NCBI GenBank assembly: GCA_944474755.1 | Contig: OX104114.1 | Span: 22,157,220 to 22,221,219, forward strand | Length of the DNA stretch: 64,000 bases | Reading direction: 5' to 3' | Origin: Limnoperna fortunei | Taxonomy: Eukaryota; Mollusca; Bivalvia; Mytilida; Modiolidae | Shown: positions 22,380 to 33,529 of the stretch, in pieces | Position numbering within the stretch: the first letter of the stretch is position 1 | How the letters are laid out: each line of letters starts with the position of its first letter | Made by a program: the position numbers and the translations under genes | Notes under the pieces: model-generated | Told to the model about the DNA's origin: nothing | What the model saw: the letters and a program-made list of their open reading frames with translations, nothing else | Database searches by the model: none

Positions 22380-23830
22380 TAGTGCCCATTTTTCTGAATT
22401 GGCTGGGGATTCGATTTCAAGTCAGTTTGATCGATTTTTTTATTCGTACTTATGGGAACAAGGACAGGGAAACGTAAGAAGCATACCTCGTCTTTTACCC
22501 TTTTCTAAGCACCGTCGTTATATTATGTTTATGTCAAGTCTATACACTTGTAATGAATTTTTGCAAATGCCGTTGGATATGTAGTCTAGAAAACCGGTTA
22601 TTGATTGTAATAATTACAAGCACATATGTATCAATGTAGTTTGAAAAAAGTCAGTACTCGGTAGAGGCGGAAATTAAATGTTTCTAAACGATGTCAATAA
22701 ACTTTATTTTGTATTTAAAAATACGGCGAAAATGTATTTTAAAGAAAAACATAGGGTGAGAAAGTACCAGAAGCAAGTTTGGCGAAGCGCAAAATTGACA
22801 AAAGACTGGGAATATGTATAGATTTAAAAAGAACTATGCGAAAAGCAATCAAATAATATAAAGTATTATTAACTTCTCCTTCCAAATTCATCAACAAAAC
22901 ACAGAAATGAAATTGCGCATAACCTCTGTAAAAGTTCCATTGTCCAAAAAAGGAGAAAACTTATAATTGAAGAATACTATGAAATTGACAACCGAGTCGG
23001 GCTCTTGAATGACATTCAAGACAGAAATGTTATTGATACTTAAGCGCAACCTATCACTGAGGATGAAGTCTTAAACGTATGGTTATACATCCTAATAAAA
23101 GCAAAGCGCCAGATGAAGACAAAATTTTCACTAAGTATGTATAAACTACTATTCAACAATTTTTGCACGCGCGTGTAGAACTTTTTACCTGTTATTCAGG
23201 CTATATATTGGACACTTGGCTTACTGGCCAAAGCCTATCTATAAAATTAAGAGTGATTAAAAGAATCTTGACGATTATCTAGCAATTTATCTGAAAATTT
23301 TGGTAACGTCTTCACGTGGATACTTAACACAAGACTTAACAACTTATCAGACAGAATGGGTATAATTTATGCTCAAGCCAGATTTAGGCGAAATGGCTCT
23401 GTGCAGGAACAAACTTTTTTGTCATGCACGCCAGCAATTTAAGATGGTAGGATCGGAACCGTACCGGCCGTAACGCTTTATATGCCAGTGGGTTTCCTTA
23501 GAGCGTCTGGTAAAATTGGTCAAGTTGTACATTTAGTTATTTTCGTAAGGATATCGGAACTGTTTGGAGAATTGATCTATAGCAAAAACTGATTCAAAAC
23601 AGATTGGGTGAAAAGGTGTCTTTGTTAACCATGGCTTTATGACGACCAACTTTTTTCCTTGTGAAATCGGAGTACGCCAAGGTGAAAAAACTGTCCACTT
23701 TATTTGTTTGTATTTAAATGATCTGGAAAGTTATCCGTCTGAAAATTCATAAGTTGGTCTTGAAATGTTGTATTAAAAAATCGATGGATGTGTAGAATTG
23801 TTTTTCAAACGTTTTATGTTACTCTCAGGC
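22380..23830 (+). pseudogene. LINE fragment a (connector and RT remnant)
   Basis: Non-LTR retrotransposon protein, visible only in pieces. A connector-like stretch (RVRKYQKQVWRSAKLTKDW near 22,770) is followed by the RT lead-in (QPITEDEVLNVW near 23,050). Then comes a palm-region piece (FFPCEIGVRQGEK, LYLNDLESYPSEN at about 23,650-23,750). Stops and shifts are frequent. The segment ends before another RT fingers region begins at about 23,985. That order cannot come from one collinear element. Confidence 0.65.
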
Positions 23831-23979
23831 CGAATTTTACTGCCGTAATAATCTGATTTTAGTTTTGTGATTTTTCGGATTAACAAAACAGCGAGGGTAC
23901 CATTTATAATTCGTTCTGTATATTTCTATTTGACTCGCTGATATCACAAATCTATAAAAAAAACTACAAAGAATAACAA

Positions 23980-25520
23980 ATTTCCCGGGCAAGATAAAAT
24001 AGTCAATAGATATGTTGTCAATTCTATTGACAGTATGATTTATATATCTATAAAATTGTTTAATCTTATATTTGATACAGGTATCCTGCCCGAAGCCTGG
24101 CTCACTGGTAATATAATACTAATTTTCAAAAACAAAGGTTGTAAATAAGAACCAAAAAACTACTTACCTATTACTTTATTATCATGCCTTGGAAGGTTTT
24201 TACATCTATACTTAATGACAGACTGGAAAAATTTGTTGACAAGTTAAATAATTTTTCCGAAAAAAGCACTCTTTCGAAGAGGGTATTCTACCAACGATCA
24301 CATTTTCTCATTGTATGCACTATTTAAACTGCATTGTGTCAAAAGAAAAAAATGCATTGTGTATTAGTCGACTTCGAAAAGGCGATTGATTATGTACACA
24401 GAAACTCACTTTTGTATAAATTTGTTTTAAATCAAATAAATGGTAAATTTCTTAGAATTGCTGCAAATTTGTAGAAAGACATTATGTGACGAGTAGTACA
24501 TAATAATCAAGCATCTGAAATGTTTGTAAGCGAAATAGGAGTTGTCCAAAGAGAAAATCGTTCTCCGACATCGAAACTGAACTGGATATACTTTAAATTA
24601 TTTATCCTAATATATATGCTGACGATACGGTTCTACTTGCTGAATCCAGTACGGATCTACAGTTACTTTTAATTAGTTTTTCCAAATATTGTACGTGGAA
24701 ACTTCAAATAAATGTAAGCAAAACAAAAGTAATGGTTTTTTCAAGAGGCAGACCACAAAATAACCTGAAATTTTACGAGATCAAGCTATAAAAGCTATGT
24801 ACAGTACTATTAAGAAATGTAGAAATAATCATTCATCATTAGAGTGTCAGTTCGACATGTTTGATCTGGCTGTCTTGCCCGTTCTTATGTACCGAGCCGA
24901 AATATGGGGATTTGAAAACCTAGACATTCTCGAATGGGTACATTTAAGTTTTTGCAAGCATATATTGCTTCTTAAAAAATCGACCCCAAATTTCATGATT
25001 TATGGAGAAACGGGGAGATATCCAATGTCTATACTAGTTAAACTACGTATGATAAAGTTTTGGTGCAACCTTTTCGATACCACATGTGAAAAAAAGATCT
25101 CGTCAATGTTATATAAATTGTTATATATTAATAATTAACTATTAGGGTATAGAGAACAAATGGTTGTCATTTATAAGGGGAATTTAAAATAACTGTGGGT
25201 ATGTCAAACATATGGCAACATCAAAATTATATTTCAAAACAATGGATTGTTCAAAGTATAGAACAAAAGTTAAAAGATCAGTTTAGACAGGGATGGTCAG
25301 TAAAAAAGGAATCAATCGTCAAAAGGTTTATGTTGTAGATTATTCAAAAATGAACTTAAATTTGAAAAGTATCTTTCAATTCTTTCATTTAATTGTGCAT
25401 TAAAATTTTGTAAATTTTGATGCGGAAATCACCGTTTACCGTTGGAGACAGGAAGGTGGCATAATCTACAGAGAACAGATAGATTATACCAACTTTGCGA
25501 CACCGCTGACATATCGGTGA
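23980..25520 (+). pseudogene. LINE fragment b (RT and C-terminal domain)
   Basis: A second piece of the same LINE family, starting again in the RT fingers (FDTGILPEAWLTGN, then LPITLLSCLGRF at about 24,080-24,200). It continues through VLVDFEKAIDYVHRN (24,360) to an intact YADDTVLLAES box (about 24,610-24,650). The C-terminal frame 24,797-25,138 contains LMYRAEIWGFENLDI and PNFMIYGETGRYPMS, conserved in the same position in many LINE proteins. Frameshifts separate the pieces. The 3' end is cut where copy 1 jumps to the block's right part. Confidence 0.75.
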
Positions 25521-26507
25521 TGAAAAAGCGGATATATAGCCCGAGTAGCTCTGACCTCGGAGACGAGATTGTTAATACAATCTGCAACTAAAATAAAAGA
25601 CCTTCGATCGAATTCTATCACCTAGTATTATACAACATAGGCTAACAGCAATACATTTTATGGTGTACTACAAAGACAGGCACTGCTATAAATGATTGTT
25701 GCAAAGGTGGAAACATTGATCATGTCGGCATATTTTTTTTGAAGCCTTAAGGCTTTAACTACATGTTCAAAACTTAACATGTACTATATTCATTCGTTTG
25801 TATTAATAAATATCGCTACTTTTCTGCTGGTAGCAGCTGCCGAGTGTATTTTCTGCAATAATTTTCTTTACCATGAATACAAAGGATGAGAATACATACA
25901 GTGAGTATAGATAAACAATCATTTTCAAATATTGTATAATTACAAAGTATACAATTTCGCATGGTTTTAAAATAAATTTAGATACATATAGAACTTTTCT
26001 ATATACATATAAAGATTGATAATCAAATGATGGTATGTTTATTGTAGTATCTTTAAATTCAGAATAGTGTGCACTTCGTCCAATCGTGGGAAAATTATTT
26101 AATTTTAAGTTGCTGCATGTATCTAAAGAGCTGGGCATCAAAAAAGTTTCTACACAATATAGAGGACATCTGATCATATTAATAAATTTACGGCTATTTT
26201 AGACATATATTTATATAAAGATATGCCTGTTTCAGTGCCCTAAACTAATTCAGTTTAGTCCTTTTTCCTGCAATACTTATAAAATTCGAAACAGTAAAAA
26301 AGAAATTGGAGCAACATTGTTATCTCTAAAGAAATCTGTATATGTCAGTTTTGTACTAAGAATAATTAGTGCTAGTTTCCATCAGGTGTTGGTGTTATCC
26401 AGGGGGACAATCTCAGTCTAAATCTATTTAATGCGTTGGTGGGTTTCCAGAACGCCTACTGGATAAAAACAATACCTCATTAGGTAAGGGGATTAAGGGG
26501 CCAATCA
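25521..26507. other. right part of duplicated block; no gene recognised
   Basis: Shared with 35,968-37,622. A minus-strand frame of 124 codons (25,803-26,177) has hydrophobic stretches, but the same region in copy 2 is frame-broken. I recognise no protein. Confidence 0.45.
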
Positions 26508-26879
26508 GGGGAATGTCGCAATTAGTTTACCTGTATTTACCTTGAAAATTATAATAAAGTGAAGTAGATTTGAGAAACTGCATTGACAAGAATTATATCA
26601 CAGTCAAATATTTAAAAAAGGATGGATGGTTTCAAATTAATTAAATTAAAATTAAAAACTTGACTAATAAATACAAAATATACATTATTGTTAATAAAAT
26701 AAACTTGTGTCCGAAGACAATTTATAAAGCTTCAAAGAAGTTTAAAAAGAGATTAAGATGATGAACTTCTACCATTACCAATAAGTAGTGTTCACATGTC
26801 AAACTTTTGAACATTGCAAGCTAAGAAATAGTAAAAAAATGGATGATGTTGTCGCGTCTATCATTTGGCCCTCCATATG

Positions 26880-29640
26880 ATATCTATAATCACTTATTGC
26901 ACCGAGGTGCATATGTTTACATTTGCTCTTGTTAATTTTAATAACCATTTATCTGACCAGTTTTTTAATTCATTGATGTCCTTTTGCAGACTGTGACTTT
27001 CTTCCTCGTTAGTGACTGTTGCATATACTTTAGTATCATGTGCAAAAAGTTTAACCATGTTTTCAAGTGCGTCTGGTAGGTCGTTTATATAGATGGTGAA
27101 GAGAATAGGACCTAGAACACTCTCCTGTGGTATTCCACTAGTAACTTCTTGCCAATTGGAGCTTTTGCCATTACAAGGAAACTTCGCAAAAAATGAAATT
27201 GTGATATGTTATTCTTCAAATAAAAAGATACACTTTTGCCTCTTGATGTTTTATTATATTTTCAATGGTTAAGTTCCTACATTGAATTTACCGTGTAAAA
27301 ATGCACTTATGGCGGTCCGCCATCTTGTCACTATCTCGTCACCAGATGGCGATACTAGCGATCCCTGGACATCCAATTACCTTAAAGTCGCCGTATGATA
27401 ATAACGCGAAACGGTCAATAACAGAAGGGTATACTATAGGACAAGGTTGTGGCAAGATAACGTTTCGTATTCCTGATCTAAGCAAACAAAACCCGATTTG
27501 TGTAACAAATAGTTAACCAGTTTAAAGACTTCTACTTAAGACTATGTCGACAGCAGCAACAACTTCATGCGAATATCATTTTCCAGAATTAAATGGAGAA
27601 TAGATTAATGGTATGGTGACCTTATTTGTCATCGAATAGTCGTTTGAATTTTGTCAATAAATATTACTTAAATTGAAAATTATTCGTATTATTATTTTCA
27701 ACTTATTTTCAGATTATTGGACGAAACTTTTTTTATACAAAATCTTTGCGAAGTTGACTGTTTTTAGAAATAACGGTCATTAAATGGAATATTTATAAAT
27801 ACCCTGTTTTCGCGCATTAAAATTTCACTTCACGTTTAGTACATTTATTATTATTAATAATACTGGTAACATTTATTGTGTGTGTGCGTAACACAGTTTC
27901 CAAAATTTTAAATGTGTATATTATGAGTCAACGTGTCAGTTTTACGTTTCCTCTGACATGGCATCTAAAGGTATTCGAAATCTTATATACATCCTGTGTT
28001 CTGACACTTCGGTGTATTCAAACCATACCTGTCCTTGGCAGGAGGGGGCGTGCCGTTCTAATTTTGAATTAAATGATTAACCTTCAATCTGATTAGCTTT
28101 TGAAAATGTCCGAATATTCATACTTTAAAGTCGGCGTCAAATGATCTAGTAATTGCAATAAACATCATGTTTGTTTACCTGCTAATTATGTTAATTACCC
28201 TTCAAAAACGAGTAATGATTTACCTGTCAAACTTTCACATCCAGGTACAACTGCCGTTTCAAGACGTGCAAAATTGTCTACGAATTTTATTTTTGTTAAA
28301 AAAAATAAATATATAAATATATCTTTTATTACAATTATTATTTAGGTAATTATCTGAGTTATATAAAGACAGGTTAAAATTTGTGTCTAAAAATATTTTT
28401 ATTAACACAAAGATCATTAAAACATTAAGACGTATTTGGTAATCTTACATTGTCAGCTGGTTATTAGTCATCGCCACAGTTTTAATATTCTTCAAAGAGC
28501 AAAGGCAACAAAACATATTTTTAAACTGGATTATTTATCATATTTACTGGATAATTACATTTATCACGTCACAAACGCAGTCACGTGATAAAATACTGTC
28601 AATATGGCAGCCCCCATATACAAAATTTTACCAGCTTTAATCCACTCTAGAAGCGTAACGGTAAAGAATACAATAAAACATCAAAAGGCAATTATATTTC
28701 TTTTTATTTGAAGAATAACATATCAAATTTTCATTATTTGCGAAGTTTCCCTTTAAGTGTGACCCTTTGTTTTCTGTCATGAAGAAAATCTTCCACTCAG
28801 TTTAATAGATCCCCTGTTAAACCATAGCCTCTCAGTTTTTGTACTAGCCTCTTATGTGGCTAGGTATCAAACGCCTTCTGAAAATTTAAATAAATACAGT
28901 CAATAGGTTTTCTATTGTCTAGTTCTTCTGACCATTTTTCTTGGACTTCTATGAGTTGGGTAACACATGTGCGCCCCTTCCTGAAGTCATGCTGATGACT
29001 GGAGTATAGTTGGTTTATTTCCATGTGTTCCATTAGGGCGTCCCTAATTAGTCACTCCATCATTTTACACAGTATTGATGTTAGGCTAATAGGTCTATAG
29101 TTGTCTACTTTATTTTTTTTTTGGCCTTTTTATGAATGGGGGCTATGTTTGCCATTTTCCATGCTTCAGGTAATTTGCCTTCGTCTAACGATTGCTGAAA
29201 TATAGTTGTGACTGGTTTTTTATACTATTTGCTTTTTCTTTAAGTAGTTTTGGGTGTAATTTATCTGGACCTTGGGATTTATTTTCATTTATTGACGCTA
29301 GGAGCTTGCCTACTATTTCTTGATCAAAGGTTATGGATTAGAGAGTTCGGTCTGTCCTTTTTTCGAATGCGGGAAGAGCATTAGTATTTGATTCCTTGGT
29401 GAAGACACTTTGAAAAAATGTATTGAAGAGTTCTGGTTTTTTGGTATTATCAGTTTTTATTTCGCCATCTCTATCTATTATACAGTAAATGTTTTCGTTG
29501 ATTTTTGTTTTAGATTTGCCAAATCTCCAAAAGAGCTTGAGGTTATCCTTACTTTTCTTACATATGTCCCTTTCGTAGTCTTGTTGTGCTTTTCTTACTT
29601 TGGTGTTAGCATCGGTTCTTGCTTGTAATATAATTTTCAT
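26880..29640 (-). pseudogene. LINE reverse transcriptase, split by insertion
   Basis: The N-terminal connector lies at 29,338-29,640 (DNLKLFWRFGKSK, then FNTFFQSVFTKESN). RT segments follow towards lower coordinates to about 28,760. The protein resumes at 27,170 with GKSSNWQEVTSGIPQ, SVLGPILFTIYINDLPDAL and a damaged FADD box (FAHDTKVYA, about 27,040). The target sequence across the insertion is in frame (V-T-L-N-G). Stops occur in several places. The region after the thumb is missing. Confidence 0.82.
27171..28756. mobile_element. 1.58-kb non-autonomous TIR transposon nested in LINE
   Basis: The ends are AAGGAAACTTCGC on the left (27,175) and its near-complement GCGAAGTTTCCCT on the right (to 28,752). 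The inverted repeat extends for about 100 bp with mismatches, passing through TATGTTATTCTTCAAATAAA. Flanks are TTAC (27,171-27,174) and TTAA (28,753-28,756). Joining the LINE flanks restores its RT frame with one TTA/TTAA, so the target duplication is TTA or TTAA. TTAA would suggest piggyBac, TTA a PIF/Harbinger-like enzyme. The inner frames (27,301-27,516; 27,878-28,072) do not resemble transposases. Confidence 0.88.
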
Positions 29641-30051
29641 AACGTTGGGGCGACCTACAGAGTATGTATTTTTTCCACTATTTGCTCTTGACTTGTACTG
29701 CGGTAAGAACCTCTTTGTTCATCCAAGGACTATCGTAGTATTTAGGTCCAGATTTGTGCACTGGTATGTTATCTTGACAAGCACTTGATAGTTTATCGAC
29801 AAATCTTTTCCATGAACTATTTATACTTCCTGTAGACATAAGACTTTTCCAGTCAATACTTTATTGACTGTCTCCCTTGTAAAACTTCATCTTCTCCTCA
29901 AATTTGACACTATTGACATATTTTTTCTTTAAATTAAACTCTAAAATTTCATGGTCACTGTTACCAAGAGGTGCGGAATATTCTATGTTGTCTATCATTC
30001 CTTCTTCATTTGTCAACACCAAATCTAGTATGCTAGGGGTGCCATTTTCTC

Positions 30052-30588
30052 TTAACTTGTTGGTTTAATAACGTGTTGATGTAGGTAAATGTCCCTGTAT
30101 AGTTCTAAAAATTTATAGGTTATAATGTTTGTGCTAATTTGTGTTGATTGGTTTGTCCTGTTAATGTTCCTAAAATTAAAGTCCTCCATGTGTAGTATAG
30201 AGTTAAATTTAATGTTTTTATAATGTGACGTTTTTAATGTTTTAGTTAAGTCTTCTAAACACTGAGCTGAGTTACTACTAGGGCTTCTGTATATGCAGGA
30301 AATTACGATATGACTATCGTCCTCCATTTTAATTCCAACTGATTCAATCATTGTTGTTTCATATGTATCTAATTGGAATGATTTAAATGAGTCTTTTATG
30401 TATGTACAATTCTTTTTGGCTGGATGGTACATAGTATATCCAATAATTGCTAGGTCTGGATCTGTATATTCGAGTTCTTGGTTTTTTGGGAACACTTCAG
30501 TGATAGCAATGATATTATAATTTTTGTTTTTTATATGGGTTTTTAGTGCGCCCATTTTATTAAAAACACCATTTGCATTAGTGTACAT
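30052..30588 (-). pseudogene. LINE APE-type endonuclease
   Basis: A 178-codon frame, the N-terminal part of LINE ORF2, which nicks target DNA to prime reverse transcription. Visible boxes: YTNANGVFNKM (4-14 region), AITEVFPKN (metal-binding Glu), SCIYRSPSSN, and HMEDFNFRN, which stands where GDFN is expected, so the Gly is changed to Glu. The frame stops after HVIKPTS. Beyond it, family-like sequence continues in shifted frames (GNSDHEILEF near 29,960). The start MYTNANG is probably internal: upstream sequence in the same frame looks like typical linker. Confidence 0.85.
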
Positions 30589-30620
30589 GACAGATAGTCT
30601 TGCATTATCTACAGTGCAGT

Positions 30621-31771
30621 TTAAAAATCTAAAACATCTTGATTAACTTTTTTAGTGATGTCTGGTGGGGGATCATTGGCACCTGTATATAGTCCACCCA
30701 TAATGGTTTCTTCGCCTGTGTCTAAATGCATATGCATCGGAGTACTACAGCTTCGATGCCAATTTCCTGGCAATATTGGTTGGGAGAGGTAATTTGCAAA
30801 TGATATATCCCTATCCTGATTGACATTTACGATTATGGCCGTGGTTGTAAATCTTTGACTCGTTGGGGGTAATTGTTGCTTTTCCTTGTTTTGTATCACG
30901 GTTAGGTCGTTGTAGGCTTGTTCTGATTTTGTCCTGTCGTTGTTTTTCTTCTTTTCCTCCCTCCTTTTTTTGTTTTCTTCCCTCTGTCTTACAGTAAGGT
31001 CTTTGGAGATAATACATTTGGCTACCCTACTGGTTGGAGGAACTTTTTAAGTTTATGCGCGTTATCAAGAATATCTTTTCAATGTTTTTTGTTGTTTAAT
31101 ATTTTTTTTAATGGACGACTTTTGTGTGGACCTGGGATTCCCAGTCGAAATGCAACTTTTACGTCTACTTCCCTAACTTCTATAAGATGGCATATTTCTG
31201 TGCAGATGTCCTCATCGAACTTTTCCCTTTCGTTCTTGTTCTGACTAGGGCATTCTTGTAGGTTGAACAGGATAAGGTTCATTGCACGGTGCTTTTGTTC
31301 TTCGATTTCCTTGAGTTCTAACCTAATGTCGCTTTGAAGGCTAGATCTTATATCGTTGATAACGTCTGTGTTAATATCATGCCTCATAGCTTGTACTTCT
31401 TCAGTAATTTTGGCGGCCATGTCCAATTTTAAATTTTCTACTTGAGCTTCTAGAATACCTAATCGACTATCTGTTTTATCTTCAATTGAACGGAGCTTTT
31501 GGGTTAGGCCTGACATACAGGGGAAGTTTTGCTTACATGCTTTACATGTCCATTTAAAGTTACTCGATGTTTCATCTTTCGGGGCTTGTCGAAGCGCTTC
31601 TGATACATTGGTGCATTCTATACAGAAAATCGGTTCGCATACTCCACATTCTATACATTCATTACCATCGTTAATTACCTTTTCACATTTCGGGCAGGAA
31701 TTACTGGCTATTCTAATTCTTTTAACCTGTATCCTTGTCCCTGATAAGTGGGTTGAGCTATAATGGGGAGG
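30621..31771 (-). pseudogene. LINE ORF1: Cys-rich finger, coiled coil, RNA-binding part
   Basis: An open frame runs from a TGA at 31,772-31,774 to 31,079. Its first part has paired cysteines (CPKC, CIEC, CIEC, CKAC at about 31,540-31,705) like the PHD-type finger found in ORF1 of CR1/L2-group LINEs. After MSGLTQKL (31,516) there is a heptad-rich stretch of about 90 residues, then RAMNLILFNLQE, which resembles an RRM-like strand. A TGA at 31,079 and a frameshift follow. The C-terminal part (DLTVRQREENKKRR) continues in other frames to 30,621. No ATG precedes the finger, so the 5' end may be lost. Confidence 0.75.
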
Positions 31772-31829
31772 TCATTTTATTAATGAATGACCTTAAAGTG
31801 GTTTTATGATCTGTAACTAATTGGCACTA

Positions 31830-32560
31830 ATTAATAACTGAGGCTTCATTAAGTTGAGAAATGTGTGATGTTCCCATACATGTATCCAATTATGGGGACT
31901 GCGGCTTCACTCAGTTTCAAAAAATGTACTTAATTCAGGCTTACTGAGGCTTGGTATGTTATACTGAAGCTTCATTCAGTTTGTTATTGACCTTGGCGTG
32001 ATTACGTAATGTACAGCGAATACTCAATACCTGTGTATTGAGGCTTCCTTCAGTTAATAAATGCGTGATGTTTGAGTTCATATATCAGATTATACGGACT
32101 GATGCTTTACTCAGTTACACTGGGTATACCTAAACTAAGGGCTTCCAGAGGTACTAAATACTTGTTAACTGAGGCCTCCTTCATTTGATAGATGTGTGAT
32201 GTTCAAGTTCATATATCTGATAATAAGGACCGAGACTTTACTCAGTTACGGGGTAAGCAAACTGGGGCTTCCCACAGTTGCTTTATAATACAACTGAAGC
32301 TTCTTTCAGTTTAATATATATGTATGAATATAATGTGGCCATATAATTTAACTGGAGCTTTCTATAGTTAGTTGATTTATATGGCAGTACCTATATTTGC
32401 ATATATACAAATAGTTTAACTGAGACTTTCTACAGTTAGATCCTCAATTAAATTGTTGACCTTATATTGACGTTTATGTTAACTGATGCTTCATCAGTTA
32501 TTATTTATGCGACAGTATCAAGTAAACAAGTATTACTAAGGCTTTTACGTAGTTGCGTTA
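31830..32560. repeat. array of short imperfect palindromes
   Basis: About a dozen copies of a 19-20 base motif of the form AACTGAGGCTTCATTCAGTT, in which AACTGA pairs with TCAGTT. They recur every 40-90 bases, for example at 31,835, 31,898, 31,963, 32,037, 32,098, 32,167, 32,292, 32,350, 32,416 and 32,479. The spacer between them is partly repeated too (ATGTGTGATGTT, GTTCATATATC). The array lies between the 5' end of the minus-strand LINE and the second duplicated block. It may be the LINE's 5' UTR or an independent satellite. Confidence 0.75.
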
Positions 32561-32795
32561 ACTTACGAGAATTCGAGTCAAAATGGAGGAAAGAAAATAT
32601 CCTCCAAGCAGAAAAAATACATTATTAAAGGAAAAACATTTGAAGTTGTGTTCAGTTATTTTCGTTAACGAATTTTAAATTCTTGATACCTAGAAGCAGT
32701 TTTGTTGCATGCTTTTCTCCTACAACGGATATTTTTGTGATGTTGCGTAGACACTGGAGATAAACTTAAAAACTTCCGGTTGCAAAAATGTGTAC

Positions 32796-32957
32796 TATAG
32801 AATTAAACACTTGGTTTTAGAAAATTATCAATGTGTAAACTACGGCGACTCACACACAAACTCAATTAAGTCCGAAGGACTTTATGTCACGTTTGGAAGG
32901 GAGTCGCCAGAGTTTACATGTTGACAATTTCCTAAAACACAGTGTTTAATCCCTATA
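32796..32957. mobile_element. foldback element inside duplicated block 2
   Basis: Arms of about 55 bp (ATTAAACACTTGGTTTTAG... and ...CTAAAACACAGTGTTTAAT) pair with few mismatches, meeting around GGCGACTC/GAGTCGCC. Outer ends are TATAG and CTATA. Block 1 lacks it, so it is younger than the block duplication or was lost there. Confidence 0.8.
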
Positions 32958-33529
32958 ATTCTGTGAAATAATCGTTGCGATTTTTAAAACAGCAAAAACA
33001 GTTACAGAAACCCATCTAGACCTCAAAACGTACCTGGGCCAGTTAAGCGTAGGGATATACAAAACAAAGTACCAAAGGAATCGCTGTTATATATTGATAG
33101 GAAAAAAACAAAATGAAACAGAAAATTGTATTTATATTATATTTTATTTGAAATTTCAATAGATTTAATTGGAAATCACTGGGGCGCAGAAAACATTGTC
33201 CCCTCTCCCCGACGATATCCTGTTTACATTGGATACTGAAAGTAGTCCGCTCAGAGGAAATATCGATATATAAATTATTTAAGAAGACGCAATTTAAGTG
33301 TTTTTATTCAAACAAAGCACTTAATATAAATAAATTACAGCATGAATAGAATTAAAACAATATAGTCTCATAGTCTGGGATACTTCTACCATTGAGCGAA
33401 CTATCGCTCGCTCTTAATATTGTGTGTGTAAATCTTCTAATGTATACTGTAGACAGTCTACAAGTAAACAATATTAACAATTTAAAGAAATTAAAAACTT
33501 AATTTTTACCATGTTTTTGTTTCTAATAG

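Larger units (their letters stand above)
21957..26507 (+). repeat. duplicated block, copy 1
   Basis: This block reappears in the same orientation at 32,545-37,622. Shared landmarks are the left edge (ACGTAGTTGCG), the palindrome GCGAGCTATCGCTCGC near 22,250, the LINE fragments, and the right edge (GGGATTAAGGGGCCAATCA). The copies differ by moderate point divergence and large indels. Here about 670 bp present in copy 2 (35,298-35,967) is missing, and LINE sequence missing from copy 2 (about 23,245-24,760) is present. It may be a segmental duplication or two insertions of one composite element. Confidence 0.75.
26870..31771 (-). mobile_element. CR1/L2-like LINE, interrupted by a TIR transposon
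   Basis: In minus-strand order: ORF1 with a Cys-rich finger and coiled coil, an APE endonuclease and a reverse transcriptase, then a truncated 3' end near 26,870. The RT is split by a 1.58-kb inverted-repeat element at 27,175-28,752. Motifs and order fit the CR1/L2/Jockey group of non-LTR elements. All frames contain stops or shifts. No target duplication was found for the LINE itself. Confidence 0.85.
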
